38,030 nucleotides of DNA from Acidobacteriota bacterium. Lineage in GTDB: Bacteria; Acidobacteriota; Vicinamibacteria; Vicinamibacterales; UBA8438. Made by a program: the position numbers and the translations under genes. The DNA lies in contig PBRZ01000026.1 in the NCBI GenBank assembly GCA_002726085.1, positions 1 through 38,030 on the forward strand. Direction: 5' to 3'. Under the pieces are notes generated by a model that saw nothing but the letters and a program-made list of their open reading frames with translations, had not been told where the DNA came from and did not search any database. Below are positions 25,803 through 32,134 of the stretch, piece after piece (positions within the stretch are counted from its first letter, which is position 1; each line of letters starts with the position of its first letter).

Positions 25803-25826
25803 TATTCTGCCTTCTGACTTCTTCGT
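25803..25826 (-). repeat. Dispersed heptad repeat, copy G
   Basis: On the minus strand: CGAAGAAGTCAGAAGGCAGA then ATAA. It shares the 18-bp AGAAGTCAGAAGGCAGAA with copy E in inverted orientation, about 100 bp apart, so E and G look like termini of one element. Confidence 0.75.
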
Positions 25827-25831
25827 AACCG

Positions 25832-25999
25832 ATGCCTGCCGGACACTACATCTACATCCCCGCGATCCTGCTGCTTGGCCTGGTCGTCGGCTGGATTCTC
25901 GGTTCGCGTGCCGCGGCCGACGCGTATGCGTCCGAGTTGCGCCGTCGGGAAGAACGGGCGGCCCGAAAGAAAGCTGAGAAGACAGCGGAGACGAGCTAA
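25832..25999 (+). CDS. 55-residue single-pass membrane protein at the end of the ccm operon
   Basis: A short ORF: MPAGHYIYIPAILLLGLVVG and WILGSR form one membrane helix (about 8-24), and a strongly charged helical tail rich in Arg, Glu, Lys and Ala follows (about 25-55). The composition is clearly protein-like and the topology would be N-out with a cytoplasmic tail. It lies after the ccmD-like gene beyond the E-G repeat pair and ends in a 4-bp tail-to-tail overlap with the metallophosphoesterase gene. No family recognised; it may be a further small subunit of the maturation complex or unrelated. Confidence 0.6.
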   Translation: MPAGHYIYIPAILLLGLVVGWILGSRAAADAYASELRRREERAARKKAEKTAETS

Positions 26000-26745
26000 C
26001 GGCCGAGTCCGAGGCGAAAGGCGAGACTCTCGGGCAGGCCTGCCTCGCTGATCCGCTGCTGCGCTAGATCGATTCGATAGGGGACCCGGCGAATCTCGAT
26101 GCGTTGCTTTCGAGAATCGTAGCTCGCATAGGAAGCGCGGGAATCGGTGTCACGCGGTTGTCCGACTGAGCCCGGGTTGACGAGATACCGGTTCTTCTTG
26201 AGGACGTTGACCACTGTCGCATCGGAGCCACCCGGCTGCGGGTGCACGACTGTCAGGTCTGAGCCCTGCCGGACATAGGCGACCGGCACGTGGGTGTGTC
26301 CGAAAAAACAGATCTTCCGATGAGCGGAATCGAGCGCGCGCACCGCGTCGTCTTCGTCGAAGACATAGGTGTCCTCGTCGAACGGTGTCCCGTGGCACAC
26401 TTCGACGTCCTTGTCCACGTTCACGGGACCGGCTGGCAGCGCGGCAACGCGCTCGCGGTTCTCCGGGGTGATCGCTTTCTGGGTCCATCGCGCAGCCTCG
26501 GCTGCAATCCGGTTGAAGCTGTCGGAGCTCTCCACCCCGGAGGCGACCTTGTCGTGGTTGCCTCGAATTATGACGTCCGGCTGCAGATCGAAAATCCGGT
26601 CAACGACCTCGTTGGGGTTGGCACCGTAGCCGAGCAGGTCGCCCAGCACCAGCAAACGGTCGTAGGAGTCCCGGGGCGCCCGAGCCATAACCGCATCGAG
26701 GGCGTCGATGTTGCCGTGAATGTCGCTGAGAATCAGAAAACGCAT
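25996..26745 (-). CDS. Calcineurin-like metallophosphoesterase (YfcE/MJ0936-type)
   Basis: 249 residues with all metal-binding motifs: SDIHGN (Asp8, His10), LGDLLGYG (Asp36), RGNHD (Asn63, His64), CHGTP (His118) and FFGHTHVP (His150, His152). Such proteins are cytoplasmic phosphodiesterases or phosphatases with Mn or Fe centres; the substrate is unknown. The ATG directly before RFLILSD is preferred over an upstream start. Third gene downstream of aroA and aroK on the same strand. Confidence 0.88.
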   Translation of the reverse strand: MRFLILSDIHGNIDALDAVMARAPRDSYDRLLVLGDLLGYGANPNEVVDRIFDLQPDVIIRGNHDKVASGVESSDSFNRIAAEAARWTQKAITPENRERVAALPAGPVNVDKDVEVCHGTPFDEDTYVFDEDDAVRALDSAHRKICFFGHTHVPVAYVRQGSDLTVVHPQPGGSDATVVNVLKKNRYLVNPGSVGQPRDTDSRASYASYDSRKQRIEIRRVPYRIDLAQQRISEAGLPESLAFRLGLGR

Positions 26746-26809
26746 AAGGGACAGGCCTCGTCGAGTTGCTAGCTGTGTTTGGTCGTTTGGTCGCGGTGAC
26801 ACCCTGCTG

Positions 26810-27310
26810 TTACGTCTCGAGCCAGTTCAGCACCCGCTCGACCAATTCGCCGGTCGACGTGTGCTCGGCGTCGAGACGCACGTGGGCGTTCCGGTAGGCG
26901 GACTGTCGCGCGTGGAACAGCCGCTCCATGTCGGAGCGGCTGGCCGCCAATGGCCGTCGTCCGTCTGGCGGCAGACGCTCGATGATTCGCTTCAAGGATA
27001 CATCAAGCCAGATTGAGACGCCGTCCCTATCGATCAGGCTACGGTTGTCGGGGGCGGCGTAGGTCCCGCCGCCGGTCGCGATCACCACGTGTCGAGTGGC
27101 GAGGAGATCGGTCAGGACCAACCGCTCGACGGCCCTGAAATGCGGCTCCCCGTGCCGCGCGAAGATGTCGGCCACCGCCAGATGCTCACGGCGTTCAATC
27201 AGTGTGTCGATGTCTTCTGCTCGCCAGTCCAGACTGGTGGCAAGGGCCTTGGCCAGCGTGCTCTTGCCCGCGCCCATGAACCCGACGAGGTAGATCTTGT
27301 CCTTTTTCAT
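26810..27310 (-). CDS. aroK: Shikimate kinase
   Basis: Phosphorylates shikimate in aromatic amino acid synthesis. 166 residues: P-loop GFMGAGKST (10-18), Asp33 and Asp35 in EDIDTLIE, Arg59 in FRAVE, the shikimate-binding ATGGGTY (78-84) and RRPL lid residues (118-121). The ATG lies at the edge of a hairpin-rich tandem repeat: GGGGCAGAGCCCC ends two bases before it, so no Shine-Dalgarno is present and the start would sit beside a stable hairpin. aroA lies upstream on the same strand. Confidence 0.96.
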   Translation of the reverse strand: MKKDKIYLVGFMGAGKSTLAKALATSLDWRAEDIDTLIERREHLAVADIFARHGEPHFRAVERLVLTDLLATRHVVIATGGGTYAAPDNRSLIDRDGVSIWLDVSLKRIIERLPPDGRRPLAASRSDMERLFHARQSAYRNAHVRLDAEHTSTGELVERVLNWLET

Positions 27311-27540
27311 ATGGGGCTCTGCCCCAAACCCCGCGCGGGCGCTGCGTGGGGGCCCAGAGCCCCACTTCGCGCCCGCGGGGCGCGCACTTGCGCGCCTTTG
27401 TCACTGTTCATATGGGGCTCTGCCCCAAACCCCGGCTCGTCGCTAGCGGGGACCCCTGCGCCCCGCGCCGCTCCTCGCGGGCGCGCTGTGCGCGCCGTTG
27501 TCACCGTTTGTTGGGGCTGCGCCCCTTACCCCCCGGCTCC
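27307..27540. repeat. Tandem repeat of about 100 bp (2.3 units), hairpin-rich, between aroA and aroK
   Basis: TTCATATGGGGCTCTGCCCC at 27307 recurs 101 bases on, and a third, diverged start (TTGGGGCTGCGCCCC) follows 99 bases later. Each unit opens with a GGGGC/GCCCC hairpin plus a nearby CCCC run. The first two units close with a GGCGCGC/GCGCGCC hairpin (27379-27396 and 27480-27496) and then TTTGTC or GTTGTC. The spacer sequences between these parts differ. No protein-like frame is present. It separates two genes of one pathway and abuts the aroK start codon. Confidence 0.85.
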
Positions 27541-27545
27541 GCCGT

Positions 27546-28853
27546 TCAGCGTTGGCTGATTGACTTCAGGACATCGAAGAATCCGGGGTACGACACGTCG
27601 ACGATCTCGGCATTGAGGATCTCGCTGGGTCGCGCCCCACCGAGCGCCGCGACGGCGAATGCCATGGCCAGCCGGTGGTCGCCCGCGGCATCGGCCGTTC
27701 CTCCCTGGAGCTGCCGATCGCCAATGACGTGAAATCCGTCTTCCAGTTCGTCGATTCGCGCTCCCAACAGACGGAGCCCCGTGGCGAGCGCCGTGATCCG
27801 GTCGCTCTCTTTGTGCCGAAGCTCGCTGGCGCCCGTGACATGCAATTCCCCCCCGTGTGTCGCCAGCGCCGCCAGCACGGGCAACTCGTCGATGACGCTC
27901 GGTACGTCGTCTGGGCCGAGCTCGAGCAGGGCGTTTCCACCATGGCGGACCCGGAGGGAACCGCGAGGCTCACCTCCCTCCTCGGTTGTGTCAATCCGCT
28001 CGACATGTGCGCCAACACGCTCGAGGAGCTTCAGGAACCCGGTGCGGGTGGGGTTGAGACCGACATCGTCGAGCGTGACGTCGGAGTGCGGCAACGCGGC
28101 GGCCGCAGCCGCCCAGAACGCTGCCGACGACGCGTCACCCGGGACCGTCACGTTGGTGCCGCGTAGGCGTTGCCCCCCACGCAGGGTAATTACCCCGTCG
28201 AGGTGGGTCAGCTTGGCGCCGAACACCGGAAACGCCCGCTCCGTGTGGTCACGCGTGGCCTGGCGTTCTCTGACCGTTGTCTCGCCCGTGGCGTGGAGCC
28301 CGGCCAGCAGTATCGCGGTCTTGACCTGAGCGCTCGCCACGGGGGGCGTGAAATCGATGCCCCGTAGCGACGCGCCCCGAATGGTGATTGGAGGGCGGTC
28401 GTCGGGTGCGCTCAACTGCGCGCCCATCCTGGACAACGGTTCGATGATTCGTCGCATGGGTCGCCGTCGCAGCGACCGGTCTCCGGTGATGATGCTGTCG
28501 AACGGGTGTCCGGCGAGCACACCGGACAAGAGGCGGAGCGTCGTGCCGGAGTTGCCGGCATCAAGTGGCAGGGACGGAGGAGCCAGACCGCCGATACCGC
28601 GCCCCTGGAGTGTGACGACACGTCGATCCGGTGCGCCATTGGGAGCATCATGGGGACCGTTGACCACCACCCCCAGCGCCGCGAGGCACGCCAGTGTCGC
28701 AGCGCAGTCGGCCCCCGGCGCATAGCGCGCAATTGTTGACGACCCGTCGGCCAGCGCCGCAAGGAGGGCGTACCGGTGGGAGATAGACTTGTCGCCGGGA
28801 ATCCTGAGCCGACCATGGACACGCGTGGCCGGGTGAACGATAACCGACGCCAT
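27546..28853 (-). CDS. aroA: 3-phosphoshikimate 1-carboxyvinyltransferase (EPSP synthase), class II signature
   Basis: Joins shikimate 3-phosphate and phosphoenolpyruvate. 435 residues, standard length. All four published class II EPSP synthase motifs are present: GDKS (20-23), SAQVK (174-178), RDHTE (201-205) and NPTR (267-270). AGNSGTTLRLL (99-109) and KESDRI are also seen. The residue matching Gly96 of E. coli AroA is Gly here, not the Ala of the CP4 enzyme. The ATG lacks a Shine-Dalgarno and lies six bases after a good -10 box, so the mRNA may be leaderless. First gene of an aroA-aroK-phosphoesterase string. Confidence 0.96.
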   Translation of the reverse strand: MASVIVHPATRVHGRLRIPGDKSISHRYALLAALADGSSTIARYAPGADCAATLACLAALGVVVNGPHDAPNGAPDRRVVTLQGRGIGGLAPPSLPLDAGNSGTTLRLLSGVLAGHPFDSIITGDRSLRRRPMRRIIEPLSRMGAQLSAPDDRPPITIRGASLRGIDFTPPVASAQVKTAILLAGLHATGETTVRERQATRDHTERAFPVFGAKLTHLDGVITLRGGQRLRGTNVTVPGDASSAAFWAAAAAALPHSDVTLDDVGLNPTRTGFLKLLERVGAHVERIDTTEEGGEPRGSLRVRHGGNALLELGPDDVPSVIDELPVLAALATHGGELHVTGASELRHKESDRITALATGLRLLGARIDELEDGFHVIGDRQLQGGTADAAGDHRLAMAFAVAALGGARPSEILNAEIVDVSYPGFFDVLKSISQR

Positions 28854-28886
28854 CGGAGCACTATAACAGCCCGTGCCGAGCGTCAA
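28853..28886 (-). promoter_or_regulatory. Promoter of aroA, probably leaderless
   Basis: On the minus strand TTGACG (28881-28886) and TATAGT (28860-28865) are separated by 15 bp. The hexamer ends six bases before the ATG, so the predicted start of transcription falls on or within a base or two of the A of ATG. The spacer is short, which lowers confidence. Confidence 0.45.
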
Positions 28887-28907
28887 CTGCGTTCGACGGG
28901 CGAGTGC

Positions 28908-28944
28908 TTGCACCAACCGGGGCCCGAGCGGTATGTTAAAAATG
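28908..28944 (+). promoter_or_regulatory. Possible promoter of the anti-sigma kinase gene
   Basis: TTGCAC (28908-28913), an 18-bp spacer and TATGTT (28932-28937) in the divergent gap with aroA, giving a leader of about 97 bases. A moderate match only. Confidence 0.3.
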
Positions 28945-29040
28945 GTGGCGCCGTGGATATCGAGCTGAAGCCACGAGCGGATCGATCTGGCGCCCACCGT
29001 GTCGGCGGTGGCGCGTGCAGACGTGTAGAATTCTAGCGGA

Positions 29041-29484
29041 ATGGTCACCGACAGCGTCATACGTCTCGAGTTTCGAAGCCACTTCGACATGCTGGATTTC
29101 GTCCAGGTTGTTAGTGACGAAATGGGACGAATGATAGAGTTCGACGACGATTCGACCCATTGGGTCAGCGTTGCGGTGCGCGAGTCGGTGATCAACGCCA
29201 TCAAGCACGGCAACCAGGAAGTCGAGGAGAAACGGGTCACGGTCGAGTTCACTGTGGCGCCGGCCGACGAGCCCACCCGATTGACGGTCCGTGTCGTCGA
29301 TCAGGGCGAGGGGTTCGACCCGGTCGAGGTAGCCGACCCGTTGGCTCCAGAGAACCTGCTGAAGTCGAGCGGTCGCGGCATCTTCTTCATGCGCAACTTC
29401 ATGGATGACCTACGCCTCCAGCGCGCGCCCGAAGGCGGCATGGAAGTGGTCATGGTCAAGTGTCTTGGCACCGCGAACTCCTAG
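29041..29484 (+). CDS. RsbW/SpoIIAB-type anti-sigma serine kinase (HATPase_c_2)
   Basis: 147 residues forming a single GHKL ATPase domain: N-box RESVINAIKHGN (47-58), G1 box DQGEGFD (87-93) and G2 box SSGRGIFFMRNFMDD (109-123). Such proteins bind a sigma factor or phosphorylate a STAS anti-anti-sigma protein. No sigma factor or STAS gene is nearby, so the partner is elsewhere, or it is a stand-alone regulator. It is followed after four bases by the phosphatase gene, suggesting cotranscription. Confidence 0.88.
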   Translation: MVTDSVIRLEFRSHFDMLDFVQVVSDEMGRMIEFDDDSTHWVSVAVRESVINAIKHGNQEVEEKRVTVEFTVAPADEPTRLTVRVVDQGEGFDPVEVADPLAPENLLKSSGRGIFFMRNFMDDLRLQRAPEGGMEVVMVKCLGTANS

Positions 29485-29488
29485 GGAG

Positions 29489-30436
29489 ATGCCCGAGGAG
29501 TCGGACGCCGGAAGTCAGAAATCAGAAACCGGCCTGAGGGCTTCACCGGGTTCGCCCACGGTCACACCAGGTTCCACATCAACCCCGACGCGTCATCCCG
29601 AGTCCACACCGGGATCCCCCCCCGGTTCCCATCCCCCAGCGTGGCAGGCCACGGCGATCGACATCGTCCTGCGTGCCGGCGAGATCCAGCTCCGGCACCT
29701 CGGCGGCGACCTGCAGATCGACATGAAGGGACCGATCGACCTCGTCACCAAGGTCGATCTCGAGGTGGAGCGGATGTGCCGCAACACGATCGCCGAACGG
29801 TTTCCCGGCCACGCGGTGCTGGCCGAAGAGTTCGCGAATGAGGCCGACGAAGCGACGGCGCGGCACCGCTGGGTGTTCGACCCGATCGACGGGACCGTCA
29901 ATTATGCGCACGGGCTGCCGTTGTTCTGCTCCTGCCTCGCACTGGAGGTGGATGGGCGCCCTGAAGTGGCAGCCGTGTTCGACCCGACTCGCCGCGAGCT
30001 GTTTACGGCCGAGCGGGGAGTCGGTGCGTGGCTGAATGGCGCGCCGATCCGTGTGTCGGGTGCCACGTCGCTGTTGAATGCCATGCTGTGCACCGGGTTT
30101 GCCTACGACGTTCACGAGACGGTGGACGACGTGGTGGGGTTGTTTGGCGCCTTCGTGGCACGGGCCCGCGCAGTGCGGCGCCTTGGCTCGGCGGCGCTCG
30201 ACTTGTGCTACGTGGCTGCCGGTCGGTTCGACGGCTTCTGGGAGCGAGGGCTCCAGCCGTGGGACGTGTCGGCCGCCACTCTCGTCATCGAGGAGGCGGG
30301 CGGGCGCGTGTCGAGGCTCGACGGGACCGCCTTCGATACACGTTGCGGAGAGATCGTGGCATCGAACGGACACCTGCAAGCCGAGATGATCGACGTGATC
30401 TCCTCACACGGCCGTGCTCCAAACCGGACGACCTGA
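29489..30436 (+). CDS. Inositol-monophosphatase family protein (SuhB-like) with repeat-derived N-terminus
   Basis: 315 residues. The phosphatase domain begins at about 52 and has AEEF (112-115), the metal-binding DPIDGTVNYAHGLP (131-144) and QPWDVSAATLVIEEAGG (Asp259). Such enzymes dephosphorylate inositol phosphate, histidinol phosphate, PAP or fructose-1,6-bisphosphate; the exact substrate is open. The first 51 residues are a Ser/Pro/Thr/Gly-rich extension, part of it encoded by heptad-repeat copy H. There is no later in-frame ATG or GTG before the domain, so the extension is probably translated. AGGGAG touches the ATG, closer than ideal. Confidence 0.85.
   Translation: MPEESDAGSQKSETGLRASPGSPTVTPGSTSTPTRHPESTPGSPPGSHPPAWQATAIDIVLRAGEIQLRHLGGDLQIDMKGPIDLVTKVDLEVERMCRNTIAERFPGHAVLAEEFANEADEATARHRWVFDPIDGTVNYAHGLPLFCSCLALEVDGRPEVAAVFDPTRRELFTAERGVGAWLNGAPIRVSGATSLLNAMLCTGFAYDVHETVDDVVGLFGAFVARARAVRRLGSAALDLCYVAAGRFDGFWERGLQPWDVSAATLVIEEAGGRVSRLDGTAFDTRCGEIVASNGHLQAEMIDVISSHGRAPNRTT
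29510..29550 (+). repeat. Dispersed heptad repeat, copy H (inside a coding start)
   Basis: GGAAGTCAGAAATCAGAAAC, then CGGCCTGAGGGCTTCACCGG. Two heptads and a GGGCTTCACC variant of the conserved block, read in frame as codons about 8-21 of the phosphatase gene. Confidence 0.65.
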
Positions 30437-30546
30437 GCTCCCACTGGGACACCCGGCTCGTTCACCGTCACGCGAACCCCTGGAATTAGAGGCGGTTATC
30501 CGTCTCGATCGGCTGGCATCATTCCTGCTCTCTACCAGGGTGCGTT

Positions 30547-30571
30547 GCCAGTGTCGCCAGGAGCGACTGGC
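30547..30571 (+). other. Bulged hairpin upstream of the beta-barrel gene
   Basis: GCCA(GT)GTCGC, loop CAGGA, then GCGACTGGC: nine base pairs with a 2-base bulge, ending 38 bases before the ATG. It could be a leader structure or the end of the phosphatase transcript; no T-run follows. Confidence 0.35.
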
Positions 30572-30609
30572 TGCCAGTGGCGGGGTGCCATCCCGCATGG
30601 AGAGGTGCG

Positions 30610-31314
30610 ATGTCGAGAAGCGTAATGCGCGCGGCTGTCATGGTGACCGGTTTGACTCTCGGGTTCGGAGCGCCGGCCTCGGCCCAAGAGAGCTCGTTGA
30701 GTCTGAACCTGGGCTATTTCGCTGTGCGAGGCGAGGCGACCCGGACTGCAGACGATGTGCTTGTCGAGAACCTCGGACTCTTCGCCTTCAATCTGGATCA
30801 ATTCAACAACGCCAGCGTTGGCGCCGAGTGGCTCGTCGGGTTCGCAGACTATCTCGAAGCTGGAGTCGGTGTCGGGTTCTACCAGCAAACCGTCTTGAGT
30901 GTGTACGACGATTTCATCGACTTCGATGGTACCGAGATCGAGCAGGACTTCAAGCTGCGCGTGACGCCGGTTACGGCGACCGCTCGTTTCTTTCCGTTCG
31001 GCATGCAAAACACGATTCAGCCCTACGCTGGCGTCGGCGTGGGGTTGTTCAACTGGCGCTACAGCGAGGTTGGGGAATTTGTCGACTTCGACACCTTTGA
31101 TGTCTTCCGCGACCGGTTCGTTGCAGATGGCAACGACGTCGGCGGGGTCTATCTGGGCGGCGTCCGCGTGCTGGCCGGATCCAGCTTCGCGGTTGGTGTC
31201 GAGGTCCGGTATCAGGATGTGCAGGGGGTCGTTGGTATCGACCAGGGGTTTCTCAACGAACGAATCGACCTGGGTGGACTGACGACCTCATTCACCTTCA
31301 ACGTGCGGTTTTGA
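30610..31314 (+). CDS. Outer-membrane beta-barrel protein
   Basis: 234 residues: a signal peptide (about 1-26, ending APASAQ), then alternating amphipathic strands such as LSLNLGYFAVRG, LEAGVGVGFYQQTVL, FKLRVTPVTATARFFPF and IQPYAGVGVGLFNW. A terminal strand TTSFTFNVRF ends in Phe, the BAM recognition signal. It fits the OmpW/OmpA-like eight-strand barrel size. GGAGAGG five bases before the ATG is a strong ribosome site. A stem-loop terminator follows. Function unknown. Confidence 0.85.
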   Translation: MSRSVMRAAVMVTGLTLGFGAPASAQESSLSLNLGYFAVRGEATRTADDVLVENLGLFAFNLDQFNNASVGAEWLVGFADYLEAGVGVGFYQQTVLSVYDDFIDFDGTEIEQDFKLRVTPVTATARFFPFGMQNTIQPYAGVGVGLFNWRYSEVGEFVDFDTFDVFRDRFVADGNDVGGVYLGGVRVLAGSSFAVGVEVRYQDVQGVVGIDQGFLNERIDLGGLTTSFTFNVRF

Positions 31315-31333
31315 GTCGTGTCATCGCAGCGGA

Positions 31334-31367
31334 CCGACGAGCCGGCGTTCTGCCGGCTCGTCGGTTT
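31334..31367 (+). terminator. Strong stem-loop terminator after the beta-barrel gene
   Basis: A perfect 13-bp stem CCGACGAGCCGGC/GCCGGCTCGTCGG (31334-31346 and 31352-31364) with a 5-base loop GTTCT and three T after the stem. It starts 20 bases after the stop codon. The T-run is short. Confidence 0.75.
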
Positions 31368-31446
31368 GGCGCATCAGCTATACTGATCGGACGAACCCTC
31401 GATCGCGCGTCCCGCTCACTACGCCCCGATTCATCACGGGTCTCTC

Positions 31447-32067
31447 ATGAGTCGCATCGTCAGCTGGCTGGAGGCGCTCACCTCCTCGCTCGGTGGACCC
31501 GGGTTGTTCGCAGTCGCGTTCCTCGACTCGTCGTTTCTCTCGCTGCCTGAAATAAACGATGTGCTCGTCGTCGTGATGGTCACCCGTGACGAGTCGCTGA
31601 TGCCGTATTACGCGGCCATGGCGACCTTGGGATCGACTTGTGGGTGTCTGGTGCTCTACGGGCTGGGGCGCAAGGGTGGCGAGGCGACTCTGCGGAAACG
31701 GTTCTCCGGCTCCCGGGTCGAGCGAGCACTGGCGTTGTTCCAGCGGTTCGGTGTGCTGGCAGTCATCGTGCCTGCGCTGATGCCGCCTCCTGCGCCGTTC
31801 AAGGTGTTCGTGCTGCTCTCCGGGGTTGCCAAGGTGCCGGCGCTGACCTTCAGCGGAGCGGTCGCCGTCGGACGTGGGATGCGTTACTTCGGCGAAGGCG
31901 CGCTGGCGGTCCGCTACGGAGACCAGGCGATAGAGCTGCTGCGCGAGAACGGGCCACTGATGTTTCTGGGAGTGGCGGTGCTGGCGCTGATTGGGTGCGG
32001 AGCCTATTGCCTCGCGCGCCAGCGCGGCCGCTCATCCTCGTCGTCTCGCCCGGCTTCCGGCGTGTAA
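31447..32067 (+). CDS. YqaA/DedA-family (VTT domain) membrane protein
   Basis: 206 residues with a VTT/SNARE-associated-type pattern: an N-terminal amphipathic start, then FAVAFLDSSFLSLPEINDVLVVVM (21-44), and a glycine-rich helix YGLGRKGGEATLRKRF (71-86). VLAVIVPALMPPPAPFKVFVLLSGV (103-127) matches the family's conserved PxP re-entrant segment, and a C-terminal helix precedes a Ser/Arg tail. Family members include lipid scramblases or undecaprenyl-phosphate transporters, so a role in lipid-carrier recycling is plausible but unproven. No clear Shine-Dalgarno. Confidence 0.8.
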   Translation: MSRIVSWLEALTSSLGGPGLFAVAFLDSSFLSLPEINDVLVVVMVTRDESLMPYYAAMATLGSTCGCLVLYGLGRKGGEATLRKRFSGSRVERALALFQRFGVLAVIVPALMPPPAPFKVFVLLSGVAKVPALTFSGAVAVGRGMRYFGEGALAVRYGDQAIELLRENGPLMFLGVAVLALIGCGAYCLARQRGRSSSSSRPASGV

Positions 32068-32091
32068 CCCACTTCAATACAATGAGTTGTG

Positions 32092-32128
32092 TTGACGATG
32101 GTGCTCAGTCGAACCTATACTTCTAGCA
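32092..32128 (+). promoter_or_regulatory. Sigma70-type promoter of the surface-glycan cluster
   Basis: TTGACG (32092-32097), an 18-bp spacer and TATACT (32116-32121) predict a start about seven bases before the glycosyltransferase ATG, so the leader would be very short and without a Shine-Dalgarno. Confidence 0.6.
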
Positions 32129-32134
32129 CTGTTC

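Noticed and set aside
27307-27540. CRISPR array between aroA and aroK
   Set aside because: There are only two and a part units of about 100 bp, made of hairpins; repeat and spacer lengths do not fit a CRISPR, and no cas genes are nearby.
28954-29036. Possible start of a STAS anti-anti-sigma protein (VDIELKPRAD) before the anti-sigma kinase
   Set aside because: The frame stops after 28 codons and does not continue as a STAS domain in another frame, so a pseudogene cannot be supported.
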